64,000 bases of DNA from Quillaja saponaria (Eukaryota; Streptophyta; Magnoliopsida; Fabales; Quillajaceae). The notes under the pieces were generated by a model, which was not told the DNA's origin, ran no database searches, and saw only the letters and a program-made list of their open reading frames with translations. Where the stretch lies: positions 13,702,001 to 13,766,000 of the forward strand of contig CM055612.1 of NCBI GenBank assembly GCA_029379385.1, read 5' to 3'. The position numbers and the translations under genes were made by a program. Of the stretch, positions 34,440-47,486 are shown piece after piece. Numbering within the stretch: position 1 is the first letter of the stretch; the number at the start of each line of letters is the position of its first letter.

Positions 34440-35520
34440 TAGGGTTTTTCATTGGTGCCAAGATTGATTCTTCAAGTTCATTCACCGTAGTTTGAACACC
34501 AACTTCTAAAGCAGCTGGAGCCCCCTTGATCTCAACATCAAATGACTTTGAGCTAGTGTCTTCCTCGACCTTAATATGATAACTTGCAGTCAAACTCTCT
34601 ACTTGGTCATTGTGATCTTATTGGCTTGATTTTGACATGGTGGTATTTATGACAATGCAGTTTCTTACCTTGAGTAAACTGCTTGTACCAATATCCAGTG
34701 ACTGATACGTTGCATTCTTGATGGCACATGGCTGCGAACTTCGTTATCATCCAACTTCAATTTGACGTGCTCTACTTCTCTTCCCAATTTCGATTGTTGA
34801 TCTTTAAAAGTTCTACTTGTCACCCTTAAGCTATCAAATGTTGATTTCATCCTTGGGGAGTATTCCATCTTTATTGTGGTGCAACACTGAGTCTCTGAAA
34901 TGCAAAAGTTCAAGTTTTGGGAGACACTAACCAGTTGAACTAAGAAGTTTGGATTTTAGAAGACTCTAGCCAATTGAACATTGAAACTCGGCTTGGAGGG
35001 ACTTTAGCTGGTTGAACACAGAGATTCGACTTGGCGGCTTATCTTCTTCTTGCTTGGAGTCATCATCGACATCAACGGTGGTATGCTAACTATTTGTTGT
35101 CATGTCACTTTTCTTGACGTATATCTAAACTAGTTTTTTTGGCTTGTAGCCTAATCCAATTTTTGGAGACAGTACATTGTACCCTTTTTCTCTCAACTTT
35201 GTCTGTGTCTCACTGAAACATATACTATCTCCCCGGTGAGTGCTGGGTTTAATTTTCCTAACACCTCAGGTTTTGTAAGGTTGTAACCTGCCTTGGTTAA
35301 TAGTTTGTAAGTTTTTGGGCTATATCCTAATTGTAATGATAGAACTAAACCTAGTAAGGATTTGGATGAGGAAAGATTCTTTATCCTTGTCAAGGGCACC
35401 ATGTGACTTTTTTTTTAGCTCCTGAATATCTTCCTCTTTTAGAGTCTTTTTAGGCTTTAAGAATTCAGAAAAAGGAGATTGACCTTGCTTGTGTCTAAAT
35501 ATTATATGCGAGCACATTCA
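34440..35520 (-). pseudogene. Ty3/gypsy gag-protease/linker region, decayed
   Basis: On the minus strand, the frame 35193-35402 has LLTKAGYNLTKPEVLGKL, a phrase found upstream of the reverse transcriptase in plant Tat-type polyproteins. The frame 34665-34913 (82 codons) lies between it and RT, where a protease or linker is expected, but I see no intact DSG or DTG active site. The 5' end of the element is cut off near 35520, where unrelated repeats begin. Confidence 0.55.
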
Positions 35521-35616
35521 CTCGATGCCCGGATCAGCCAGCTCTATTCCTACATCCAAAGGTTGATGAGGACATCGGCATTGTGCTTAGTTTAAGTTTG
35601 AAGGAATTAACTGCTT

Positions 35617-36107
35617 AAAATGTATTATTTTCTTAATTCTTGTAAGTTGTTCTATTGTAAATCTCCAAGTCTTGTTTAATTCAGTTCAGTTGTAATTTGT
35701 TTAGATTGTGGTCCTTAGGTTGTAATGTGGATGTTTTCTTTTTAGTGTTTAATTGTTAAGTGTTGAATTTTTAGTTAGATTTGTCTGGATGTTTAATGTT
35801 TCCCTAATCCTGTAAGATACCTTATTTATACTTTGATTTGATTTTGATTTTTGATGAGATACAAATTGTATTATTTGCTTAATTATTGTAAGTTGTTTAG
35901 TTGTAAACCTTCATATCTTGTTCAGTTCAGTTGTAATTTGTTTAGATTTTAGTCCTTTGGTTATAATGTGGATGCCTTGTTTTTAGTGTTTAATTGTTAG
36001 GTGTTGAATTTTCAGTTAGATTTGTCTTGATGTTTAATGTTTCCCTAATCCTATCATGATACCTTATTTATACTTCAATTTTGATTTTTTATAAGATACA
36101 CGAATTT
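35617..36107. repeat. 246-bp direct tandem duplication
   Basis: Two adjacent copies (about 35617-35862 and 35863-36107) share TTCAGTTCAGTTGTAATTTG, TTTTTAGTGTTTAATTGTTA and TTTAATGTTTCCCTAATCCT at the same offset. Differences are scattered. It sits upstream of the copy B sequence and is probably part of that element. Confidence 0.8.
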
Positions 36108-37110
36108 TTTTCATTTTATTGTAATTATGATGGTTTTCATACATTCTTGCACAAGGTTGTATTTACCTAAGGTCAATATATCTAGAGATATTTATGTTGG
36201 AATAACCCTTAGACTTAGTTTGAATTCCTTTTGAGGCGAAATCCTAGGTAAGACTTAGTTGAAAACATGACATAGGTCATCGTTGGACCAATTGAGCCTT
36301 ATCCTGGGACACCCACTTTGAGCTTAATGCCTATTCTTTCTTGTAACCTTGCATTTTACCCAAATCATTTATTGATATACCCCATATGTGGCCTATTACT
36401 TTGAGCATATTGATTATGAATTGTAGTTGAGTTAAAGTCAAACGAGAGTAAGTTGGGAGAAAGTGAGTCAAGGAAGATAATAATTTTTCTTCATCCCCAC
36501 ATCATAGAAAAAATAAGTTTGGGGTGTTTTGGTATCTTCCTTTAAAAAAGTTGTAAACCAAAGGTTTGACAATAAAAATGAAAGTGAGATAAAGGAAGGA
36601 AAAGTAGGAAGCAATCTTAAGTCATGCCCACAAAAGAGAGAAATCGGGTTAAAAATTAAGCTCGAGTTGAGTGGAATTGACGTGAAAGGATGGTAAAAGA
36701 AAACTAAAGCATACTAAGATCTATGATGCTTAGGGTGAGTAAGCATAAAATTTATTTTCATTTAACCATTACCCTAGCCTTAAATTACAAGCTGCATTTA
36801 AGCCTTATTGATTTTTGACTAAATGATAGCCTATATTAATGAAGATATGAAGGAAAAATGAAATTTCTATTAGAAATTTCTTTGGATTTATTGAAATTTG
36901 GTCGAAAGACCTTGCACACAAACACATGAAATCTTTTCGAACATGATAAATTTAAGTTATACTAGTTTATTTTCTTAAGTCAAGTCTTTATTATAAACTT
37001 TGAGAATTTTAAGGGAATAATTAGTTCAACATTGATAATTTTAATTGTTGTTTTATTTTATTTGTCTTCTTTCTTTTTCTCGAGATTAGCAAAATGCTAA
37101 GTTTTGGGTG
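36108..37110 (+). other. 3' untranslated region of retroelement copy B
   Basis: Co-linear with 1230-2272 of copy A: both carry GAGGCGAAATCCTAGGT, then TATTGATTTTTGACTAA and GCAAAAT.[CT]TAAG.TT.GGG before the LTR. It has no coding frame. Confidence 0.6.
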
Positions 37111-38300
37111 TGATAACTCTGTAAAATTGAGTTATTTCACTATAATTTGTTATTTCTATTTTGTGCTAAATCCTTGAATTTAGAGTTAGATTCCAATTAG
37201 AATTGCTGTTTTGAGTTTAGTCTAGCTTGTTTAGGAGTTTATAATGTTTTAATTAAATTATGAGTAGTTTTTGTTATTTAATTTGTTTTTAATGTATATG
37301 AGTAGTGTCTTAGTCCAAGACAAATAAGGAATTATTAAAGGCTTGCATCGCAACGTGGAGCACCTTATAGCTGCGACGCTCAAGAAGTAAAATCAAAGCA
37401 CCAAGACAAATAGCAAGGCACCACAGCCTTACCGCATCTATGGCCCTTGAGCCACACTCCCGAGAATTCCAAGATCAAGATAGAGATCTCGACCCCGTAG
37501 CATCACATCAAGGGATGCAGCGGTGCCTAATCTGTTAAAGATCTAACAAGAAGTCAGAGAAGGCAGCGCCATGAAGGAAAAGGTTGTGGCACCAAAATTG
37601 AAGATGACTTCGTTGGCAAATAGAAGTGATGGCGTCGCAGTGCCATGCATGAGTACGCTACGGTGTGAAGAGGTAGATTCCTACAAGGACTAGGTTGAGG
37701 TGCCACAGCACGAAGGAAGGATGTATTGTGGCACTTGCCCATGTTATCAATGACTCCTAGTTTTATTAAACTGGGAAGTAAAGGCCTTAAAAGGAGGTGA
37801 AGGCTACGAGTTTAGAGATCTTCAGAGCATGTAAGGGAGAGATAAGAAGGAGCTTATGAAGACCCAAAGTCGTGAGAACTCTTGTTTTCTATGTTTCTTC
37901 TTCTTATTTTCTTAATTGCTTGTAATGACTTTTTCAATTATGTTTTTGTTTTCCATAGCTAATATGGAGTAGTCATGTTCTATGGTTGCAATTGAACTCA
38001 CATGTAGCTTATGTGGCCTTTGATTTAATTTAATGTATGTTTAGTTTCCAATTGTTATGTTTGTCTTACACTTAATGTTTCTAATTGTTTGATCACCAGT
38101 TAGATTGATTAGGAATCCTAAATTTGGGTTGAAGGAGTAAATTTTAGGGTTAGTCCTAGACAACATAGCATGTGATTAGATTATTCATCTAATTAGATAA
38201 TTTAATTTGTTAAAGAAATAGGAATATTATTTAGCCATAGATAACTAGATTAGATTTGGTTCTTAATGAATTTATTTTAGTGTAATTCACATAAAAATAT
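37111..38300 (+). repeat. LTR of the Ty3/gypsy-like family, copy B (3'-truncated)
   Basis: Starts TGATAACTCTG directly after TTTTGGGTG, as copy A does. It follows copy A through the TATGGAGTAGTCATGTTCTA-type phrase (37962-37981) and GATTAGGAATCCTAAA to about 38300. There another repeat module takes over and the usual LTR end is missing. Confidence 0.65.
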
Positions 38301-38510
38301 AATGAATGTATAAATGTTGGGTACAGCCTAATTATTTGTATTTGTAAAAGATTGACTTAGTAAACTGAGTCAATTGACTATCAAAAGCCACTTAAGTTTG
38401 TTAACTTTTGAACCGACATGGTAATTAAAAGAAGATATCAGATTGGGTTTTCAATAGTCACCGTCCTTTGGGGTGGGTAAAGGAGATGGATAACAACATT
38501 GAGTATTTGA
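38290..38510 (+). repeat. repeat module shared with 48120-48390
   Basis: Shared phrases in the same order: TATTTGTAAAAGATTG, TATCAAAAGCCA, AAGTTTGTTAACTTTTG, GACATGGTAATTAAAA and CATCCTTTGGGGTG or CGTCCTTTGGGGTG. The copy at 48 kb has about 75 extra bases in the middle. In both places it adjoins LTR sequence of the copy A family. Confidence 0.7.
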
Positions 38511-40055
38511 CTATAGAAAGTGAAATCAACATGTCACATGTCAAGTTAGCCGATTTATTATTAATGCATCGAAACTCACCATCTCGTCATCTCGTCATAG
38601 TCTCAAGAAGGGGTAAATCTTGGTATAAGACTGTGTGGCTAGGTTCTCCTATTGAAATTACAAAAATAGTCTTAATAATAAAAAAAAGTATTTTTAAAAC
38701 AATTGTCTAATTGACCTCACTGATTTTTAAATTTACAATTCTTGTTCTCATTAATTTTTAAATTTAAAGTTCTTCCCCCATATATATTTAAAATAAAATA
38801 ATTAAAGAAATAATCTAAATATAATTGAATTACTTTATAGAACAAATATATCATCAAGCTATTTTGAAAGTTATTACTTAAATTCAATAAAAATTTCACT
38901 AATTTCTAAAAAATAGCATTCTCCTACTATATATTTGTTTAAAAGAACTTGTGCCTGAAAAGATTTTTAAGAATCATAAAACTAGTTTGCACATAATTAA
39001 AAAAATAACTTTTAAGTAAACTTTTCTCACCACTTATTAGTTTTAGTAGTTTGAAAATATAGAAGGTCTTACCAAAAACTGTGTTTATACTTTTTGCCTA
39101 TATTCGATTGTTTCATTATTTGACTGATCAAATATTATCTCTTATCTCAATTTTTTTTATAAATAATTCAATAAGAATACTTAGTATCTTTTGCTTCTAA
39201 AACACATAAACCTCTTGTTTGGTGAGTTCATCTTAGTGGTGAAGAAAAATAACATAATTCTTAACTTGGTTTATTCATATGTTTTATCAAAATCTTTTGC
39301 TTGCTATTAAGCTTACATAGTTTTGTTGCAGCTAAAAGCTAACTAGTTTGTTATTTTTTTATCTCTTCTTTTTGTTAGGTATCCTAAAGAAATGAAAAGT
39401 CTCCCTATGCGATAATTCCATGAAGATTATAAACTGAAATTGTAATTTTCTTATCTTTAGAGGCATATAACATAGGATTAACTGGTTGTTATTCTTTTAC
39501 ATTCAGGTACAATTAATGATGATTAATTGTTATATCATAGTTGGATGTTTATAAGTTTAGATGATATATTTTTATTTTAAAAATAATTTTTTTTAAATTT
39601 TAAAAAAAAAAAATAGGTTTGAAAGTATTTGCTACAAGAAGTAATAGATTGTCTCCTACCCTTTTTTTTCATACAAAAAAAGAAAAAAATTATAAGTATC
39701 AATGTCCAACCTAAGTGGACGAATCAGGTGGACGCTGCTAATGTTAGCATGATTGGCATCAATTTTCTAATGTCCAATTATCAATGTCAACTTTTGATGG
39801 ACACTGATACTCTTTTTTCTTCTAGTGATATATTAAGAATGGTCACTTTATGTTTATCACTGAATAATGATACATCATTGACTGATGATTCCCACCTATA
39901 ATCTAACATGTTTTGCAACCGTTGTTTTTGCTACTTTGACCAAACTCGATAACATCAATCTTACCTTTGTAATATAAGTTTTCAAGATACATAGTTTACA
40001 AGTTACACGGTTAAGTATCAAAAAGTTGAAAATTAGCAAAACTAATATCAAAAAG
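38511..40055. other. AT-rich stretch, no gene recognised
   Basis: No coding or RNA feature is recognised. Frames of 80 and 90 codons (38468-38710, 39629-39901) contain no known motif. Confidence 0.4.
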
Positions 40056-40064
40056 GAAAATAAG

Positions 40065-41272
40065 CTCTAAAGCACCGATACTTCAGATTGGGGGTCGTAT
40101 CCGTGTCGAGTACGTATCTGACACAGATACGGCCCCGATACGCTGGGATACGTATCAGATTCGTATCCATAATTTTTTTTTAAAAATAAAAAATAAAAAA
40201 TAGATACGGCTCGGATACGGCTTGACAAGGCTTGGATACGGCTTGACACGGCTCGGATACGGCTAAAAACGGCTCGGATACTGCGGGACACGGCTCGAAT
40301 ACGGCTTGGATACGGCGCCATGTTTTTGGCTGACACCAAAACATTGCATTTTGTTCATTTTTACTTCTTTTCTTCATGAATTCCTCTCCTTTGTGACTTC
40401 TGTTCTCCATTAACAATTGTCAATTCACCGGATTGGTATCGTCGAAGCAGCTTTTGATTCGCCATTCTTGGGTTTGAAGCTTCTTCTTATTTTCAAACTG
40501 TTCTTCATCTTCATTGCTATTCGAAGCTTCAAAATTCTCAGGTTATTCATCTTCTCCATAGCCTGTGACAGTCCAATTCACAACAATCACTGTTGAGGCC
40601 TCCAAAGCTTCCTTCCTAGTGACTAATCCTCCACTCTTATCTCCCTCTCTCACTTCCCCTACTCTTTGTCTGAAAAATAGTGTTATGGACTTCTCATTGG
40701 CACTGATCCAAAATCTGTGTGTTGTTGGCTCTGAAGCTTGCTGTTGTTAGCTCTTTTAAGGTTTATGAGAATTGATGTGCATTGTTTATTGTTTCTTTTA
40801 TTCCATATGAGCTTATGAAGTTATTCTCCTTGTGTTCTAGTCTATGTTTGTTTCCTTTGTTGCTTTTGTATAAGCTTTTATAAAGTTTGCATTTGTGAGA
40901 ATATATGATGGAGTTTTGCATTGAATCCATTACTGTTGTATAAATTTTTTGGATTTTTTTTTTTTGGATTGTCTTTTAATTTCAATTAGAGAAAAATTTA
41001 ATGTAATGAATTATGTTTGTTGGACCAGTATGTTATGAATTGTACTTGTTTGATAACTACTATATGATGAATTTGCTCAATTTATGCTTTTTAGATAATT
41101 GTATGTTATGAATTACAACTTCATGTTATAAATTATATATATATAAGATAATTTAAAATTATTTAATTAAACGTATTATTAACGTATCGTATCCTTGTTT
41201 TTAAGAAATTGGTGTATTCCCGTGTCGGATACGTATCGTATCGGATTCTCGTATCCGTATCCGTACTTCATA
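40065..41272. mobile_element. non-autonomous DNA transposon with GATACGG-rich ends
   Basis: A perfect 9-bp target duplication GAAAATAAG (40056-40064 and 41273-41281) flanks a 1208-bp element. Its ends are imperfect inverted repeats rich in (C)GGATACG: left AGCACCGATACTTCAGA… and right, reversed, GAAGTACGGATACGGATACG. A cluster of CGGATACGGCTTGACA-like motifs fills 40200-40318. A 9-bp duplication fits a Mutator-like element; an 8-bp reading would fit hAT. No transposase is encoded. The interior (40340-40760) is C/T-rich and less AT-biased, and could be captured host sequence. Confidence 0.75.
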
Positions 41273-41281
41273 GAAAATAAG

Positions 41282-43727
41282 TCAATGAATACAAGCCGAA
41301 GAAGAACATGAAAGCACCAAATAATTTAAATGGAGCACAAAAATGCATCACAGATTACTAAAAGTCAATTAGATTCATGATCTATAGTAGTAGATGAAAA
41401 AAAAATGGTATACTAAACACAATATCAGTAAGGAGCAAAAGACCTCCTAACTCTTGTCTTTGATCCTTAACGTGCCCACAAGAAATTTAGATTTCCTGCA
41501 ACGAGTCAAAATCAAGTGAAAAGTTTAGAATTCAAAATGAAATAGAGAGTAGTAGAGAACTTTAAATCATTGAATGCTTCACTTCATGATGGCTGTCTAA
41601 AAGTTAAGAATTAAATTGAAAGGAAGAATGTTAAATATTTTAACTACTAGTTAATAAATAATGAGACAGGTGAAAAGTTAGTGAGACAATTTTAATTGTT
41701 AGTTGGGTTGGGAGTGATTATCTTAAATACAAATCGTAGTTCCTATATAACTTTTGTCATGATTGACTCTCTTATTATCAAGTGATTATCTCCAACCAAC
41801 AAGTAATAATGTTTTAGTGTCGAGTACTTGTAGTAAAATTCCTTATGGCTCCTTATTTTTATTTATTTTTAAAAAAAACACAAGTATGCAAACTTATTAT
41901 GCACAACAATGGCTCATCAGAAAGTGAATTTTGTGGTGGACGAAGAGCAGAGAGTTTTATATATAAATTTAAAGAAAATACCAGAGAAATAATTACTTGT
42001 ATTTTTATTTTTTCAAAAATCTAATTTTACTAAATGACAAAAATACTAACTAGACTTAATAACTTCAATTGTAAATGCCACTATCGCATACATATATCTA
42101 TACAGTGTACCATACAACCCCAGTGCTTAATTATATCACCTTTGTCTTGGAAGCATCTTAAAGTGCACAGTGTTCACAATACACATATTTTGGATCTTTG
42201 AAATCTCGAAAACTAAACTTGAATGAAAATGAAACACAGTCTTGTGTTATAAGTACCATAATTACCACAACAATCAATATTGCTCCAACTTTCTTCGTTG
42301 TTTGATTCTATAACTAATGGATTATGGATATTCCCTACCCTTTGTGGGCAGTGAACCAATAAAAGTTTCAAAACCCTAATTATTAATTGTTTCAAATTTA
42401 GATTGACAGATTTGACCTTTATTAAATATAATAAAATTAAACTAATGCATTATTTCTATTTATTAAATTTTCTCCCTTCTAAACTTCCAACTGAAAAAAG
42501 GAAAGGAAAAAAAAAAAACTAAATTGAAATATGATTTAGAAAAGTTTGGAATCTAGTATCATTGTGATGATTTTAGTTTTTCATTCTCGATGATTCAATC
42601 TATATTATAAGAAATCTGTAGTTTTTCTTTTTTGAAAATGAATTTATACGAAGCTAAAAGAATTAAGTACAATACACTCATTACTACCTTTTCATATTAT
42701 AAACAAAGAAATGCTAAGATTTTTTCTCCACAAACACTAGCTAATACATACAATTAAGTATATATTATCTTCAAAATAATTTAAGTATCAAATACCATTT
42801 AATTGAGTATAACGTCTACATTAATCCTTTAATTTTGCAAAAAAAAAAAAAGAAGGAAAAATGTTAGTGTGAATTACCTTTTCGCTGTTATTTTCACTGC
42901 CATGTTTACTAAATCCACAGAAAGATTTAACTGATCAAAATGTCCTCCAATAAAAAATTTGATGACAGGACCCACCTCCTCATTAATTATTATTAAACTA
43001 ATTAAGTAGATAATTATGGGTTAACCCAATTGTCCAAGAGCACGCTTAGCCAAAAAACAAATTGTACAAGGGCCCACATACCAACCTATTTCTTTATCCT
43101 CTTCTCTATCTTCTTTTAGGTTTCTGAAATAACTCTTGCCACTGGATAAAAGTGCAAGATAAAACAAAACCGTAGAAGAAGCAACAGAGTGAAGAATGAA
43201 ATTATTTACTTTAAATTTTAAAAAAAAAAAATCAAAAGTTAATTCATCCTGAAGTAACTTTGGTCGGATAGAAAAACATAAAAACAAGATTGAAATGAAG
43301 AAAGACATTGCTTAACTGATTCAGTTTATGAAATAGCTCCAATCATTGAAACAACACAAGAAGAAAAACGAAGAGGTGAAAGGGTAGAATTATTGACTTT
43401 AAAGTAAGAAATTAGGACATCATTATTTTGGAGGGGGGAAGGAAAGAAAAAACATAAAATTGAGCATCTTCTTAATAGTGCCTTTAGATTGGATGCAAGG
43501 CAAGAAACATGATTTCTATCTCGCACATTGTTAATTTATATTTGGATTGTCTAAAATTGTGATTTATGATCATTGTCTAAAAAGTAAATTTATGTGTAAA
43601 TTATCAAAAACGTATTCATTTATTTTGTTATAAAATTAAGCTTTCCTTAAGTCGGTTCTCATCAGTGGTAGAAGGATAAAAAAAGAATAAAACCAAAAGA
43701 ACAATGGCATAAAAGGGAAAAAAAAAA
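41282..43727. other. AT-rich stretch, no gene recognised
   Basis: No coding or RNA feature is recognised. A 95-codon minus-strand frame (43021-43308) has no known motif. Confidence 0.4.
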
Positions 43728-43905
43728 ATGGTGTGCCTGCGGCTTGCGATGCGCAACCGAAAGAGTTCCCGAGTTGCTTATCAAACTAGAGAATTGACAA
43801 GTGGAGAGCCAGCTGCGCCATGCCAAAAGGGACATGCCCGTGGTTCAAAGCAGCCCAGGTTCTGGGAGTACGCGCATCACCCGTCTCTAATCCAAACAGA
43901 GCCTA
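43728..43905. other. GC-rich island, possible MITE end
   Basis: About 180 bp of clearly higher GC than the surroundings. It ends AATCCAAACAGAGCC, which reversed is the GGCTCTGTTTGGATT start common to plant MITEs. The motif GATGCGC occurs near both ends in opposite orientation (43747-43753; reversed at 43873-43879). No target duplication was found. Confidence 0.35.
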
Positions 43906-44144
43906 ATAGTAGCTGCAACATAACATAACGTTGAGAAGAAAGATAAGAGAAAGGAACATTAGAAATAGAAAGAAATGGCAAATGTGGGTCCTAGATAGTT
44001 TATTTATTCCAATTAGAGACTGTTTGGATGCATTGAACTGGAATTGGGAATTGAATTGTTCGACTCCAAATTTTCTGTTTGGCACATATTTTAAATTGAA
44101 ATTAGAATTTTCAACTCAATTGTCAGGAATTGAGAAATAACTAC

Positions 44145-47100
44145 TGTCATAACCCGGTATTGCAACATTAGAAACATTTGATGTAATAACGTTAAAGTTA
44201 GAGGTAACGCCAAATTTTTAGTTATAAAGATAAATAAGTATCGATGTGTACGTTGAGAGATGATGTTAAATAACATGAGTATAAAAGAAATTAAATCATA
44301 AATAATGTGAATTAGAGTAAATAAACTTTTAGTATATATAAATGTATATATGTATAATGAGAACAAATATAAATCACAAATTTTAACAAATAATATCATA
44401 AAGTCGAGTTTAGATATAATGTATAAATTTTAGTCATAAAATAATAAACACATAAACAAATTAATTAAATAGCAATATAATTTAGACATGTTATACTCTG
44501 ATATTGTAATATACGCTTTAAAATTTTGTGTACAATTTCTTGTTGTCAAGTGAATAAAATGGCGACCAAGTAAATTAAATTGATTAAATAATTAATACGT
44601 ATATATCTTAAGACTTAATTTATACCACAAATTAGTTTGGCTTTGACTTACTTTTAGTATATATTTTTTTCTTAATTTTTTCATTTTCTTTTCCCTTTGC
44701 TTTTCCCCAACCACCTTTATTTTTTCCTTCCATTTCCTAGCCGAGACTTCTTCTTTTCTTTCCCCTATTTTTTTCTCTGTTTTAGCCGTGAAACCCTCTT
44801 CTTGCAACCATAAATTTCATCATCTGCCTTACTTGTTTCTCTTTTGGTATGCAGCTTTCCTCCTTCAATTGTCTTGCTGTTTGCTTAGCTTCCAAAAGCT
44901 TTGCAATTATCGTTTCTGATTTTCCTTGAAACCAAGAGCTAGCCTCACTCTTAGTCATGTATAGCAATTCCTTTGGGCTATTTTTTCCAGCCACATTTCC
45001 TCTTCCCTTTTCCCTTAAACCATGGTAGCTTCATCTAATCAAGTAGCAGTTCTCCTTTAGCCGTGAAACAGTCTTTTGTCGTGGGTATATTAGCCGCCCT
45101 ATTTATGTTTTGTTGAAGCCACGCCTTGTAGCAAGCTTCATTCTTCCTTTGGCTATGTAATGATGGCAACAACCATAAGAGGAGGCAGCTGCCAAGTGGA
45201 AATTTTGGTGCCCAGTTTTAGTCTAGCCGTGGAGGAGTGAAGAAGGCAACTACTACTTTCTTTTTGGGTGCAACCGTAAGAGTGTGTGGGAAGGCAACAA
45301 GGTTCTTGGTGGTTGCAGCAAGCCTGGTAGTTTTCTAACTTAGTACCTCAATTCTTTCAAGATTCTTAATAGTTTAATAATTTAGACTTAGGAATGAATG
45401 GGTTTCTAAATAAAAGTTATGGACAAAGTGGTTATTTGATAGTTGGAAAAGTAAAATTGTGGAATTGAGAAATGTTGATATTAGAATGGTATAATTCAAG
45501 CTTTGAAGAAAATTAGGTAGTTAGTTTAAGTTAAATTCAAGTTGGAATATGAACGAGTTGAGGATTTATGGATTTATGTTCAATTCTTGGTGTATTTAGG
45601 TAGATGTACACACACATCAATGAAAAGAACTTATGCCCTTAAGATGTTTGATAAAATGTCTAAAAGAAACTAATGTAGGATATTGAGTAGAACTTGGTAT
45701 ATGTAAGTTTGGTGGCTAAGTATTAATTAAATTGACTAGAAAATCTAAGATCAAAGAGTAAAGAATTATTAAGTGATCAAGGAAAGGGTAGTATTGGAAA
45801 TTGGTTGCATTAATATTGAAATTTCATGATTTGAGTTGTTAGGTGATTTTAAAAGAGTAAATTCAAATGGATTTAATGTTAGGAAAATGAAGAATGTTGA
45901 AAGTGTGAGTTAGTATTGATTTCTTGGTATGTATATATATAATATATACATACATGACATGGAACCAAGTTTCCTACAAGATATTTGTTAAAATACCTAC
46001 AAGGACTTAGTTTCAAAGAAACACTTGGAAGTTGATATATATATATATATATGAGTTTTAATAACTTGAGGATTAGAACTACGAAACTTATAAACTAAGT
46101 AGTAGTTGAGAATATGTTTTTCAGCCCCGGAACATATTGTTAAGCAAACGACGCATGTGAATTCAAGAAGGACCGAAGAGCGAGATCCGTATCACTATGA
46201 GTGGAAAACGTTGCTATTTGGTTGTTAGATTATCTTGGTTAATTGTTTGGGTGTATTTTATGAATGTGTAATGCTCTGAATTTAGTTAATTAAATTAAGT
46301 TTTGTATTGTTGACTTTTGCATTGTAATTTATTTGTATTGGACATGTGATTTTGTTTGTGTCTAATAAGAGCCAATAAAACTGATTTTTATACAAAATAA
46401 TTTTTACATACGAAATGGAATTTGGGTGTACCTAAAATACATTTACTTGGTTTATTTGATATGTGATTAAAAATATTTAAGTAACTCAACCCCAGGATGG
46501 ACATATGAGAAGTATATATTTGGTGTGCGGGAGCAAATTTGCCTCGAGAAGGATATGATTTAGTGTATGGGTGTTGAGTTACTCTAATTGAGCGTTTGTG
46601 TGCTTTGGATTGATTTGTTTGCAAAGTGTTTTACATGAATAGTGTTTGTTTAATTTTATGTTTTCTATTGTGGAGATTAATTGTTTTGAAATTTTCTAAT
46701 CTATGTACTTTATTTATGTATTGAGTGATGCTAGTACCCTTTTGGTACGTTTTTCACTTATTGAGTCTTTGTGACTCACCTCTCGCTTGTTGATTTTTTT
46801 TTTTAGTAACAGGATCCTAATATACATTACCAACGAGCACATGACTTGTCGATAGCATGCGATAAAATATTCCTTTAGAATCACATACTTGAAGTCAAAG
46901 GATGGAAGTTTGCAGTCATATTAGAATTTCGGGTGTCAAATTTTATATTGTGTAGTAGTTCAGTTATTTGTTGTTGTGGTATAAAATGGAGTGGAGCTCC
47001 TTGTGTATATTGCTATGTTTGTTAACTGGTTGAATATAACCAGGTATTTATGTTTGTATTTTGGGCATGTTCCACTTTACAGGGAACTCCTGCCGAAAGT

Positions 47101-47262
47101 TTTAGTTAAATTATTATATGTTTTTACAAATATGTATTTTTATTTATTTTTAATCTTTATTTTGGTAGATGGTCGTATGTGTATTTTTTATTTGAAGTAA
47201 GCATTACAAATGTGTGATTACCCGTTCCTCCAACCAGTGATGCCTTTGTGAAGGGTGTGACA
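44145..47262 (+). repeat. long solo LTR (3.1 kb), Ty3/gypsy-like
   Basis: A TG…CA unit from TGTCATAACCCGG to GGGTGTGACA, flanked by perfect 5-bp duplications ACTAC (44140-44144 and 47263-47267). No internal coding region is present, so it is a solo LTR left by recombination. The same family occurs reversed at 55758-59272. Both contain a GAGTGATGCT…GTACG.TTTTCCACT block and a (GACTCAC)-type block (46721-46780). The long LTR with TGTCA(T/C)AACCC ends suggests a chromovirus such as Tekay/Del, but no protein is available to confirm this. Confidence 0.8.
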
Positions 47263-47486
47263 ACTACAAAACATTATTTTCAATTTTTATAGGTGAGACT
47301 AAAATTTAGAATTCTTGTGCATGTGCTATTTTTGATAGTGACTTATTTATGACATCATATCACGCTCTAAAAACAACCACGCACCATTGATAGCCTTCAA
47401 CCCTTATGCATTAACAATTTCTACTATTCACCGTCAGCTACCACCGTTGCCACCACCAGCCACCATCACTCTCAAATACTATACTG

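Larger units (their letters stand above)
31085..35520 (-). mobile_element. Ty3/gypsy retrotransposon internal region (Tat-like), minus strand
   Basis: On the minus strand the order is gag/protease linker, reverse transcriptase, RNase H, integrase. This is the Ty3/gypsy order. Beyond integrase, the block at 31085-31140 reads (reversed) GAACTACATTATGACTTGA then GGGTACGTTGACAAC, a phrase I associate with the region 3' of pol in Tat-type elements. All frames are broken by stops and shifts. No intact LTR pair was found, so the edges are those of recognisable sequence. Confidence 0.75.

Noticed and set aside
2273..38300. LTR copies A and B as the two LTRs of one 36-kb element
   Set aside because: The sequence between them includes unrelated elements and a host gene. 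Each copy is preceded by its own 3' untranslated region, so they are separate insertions.
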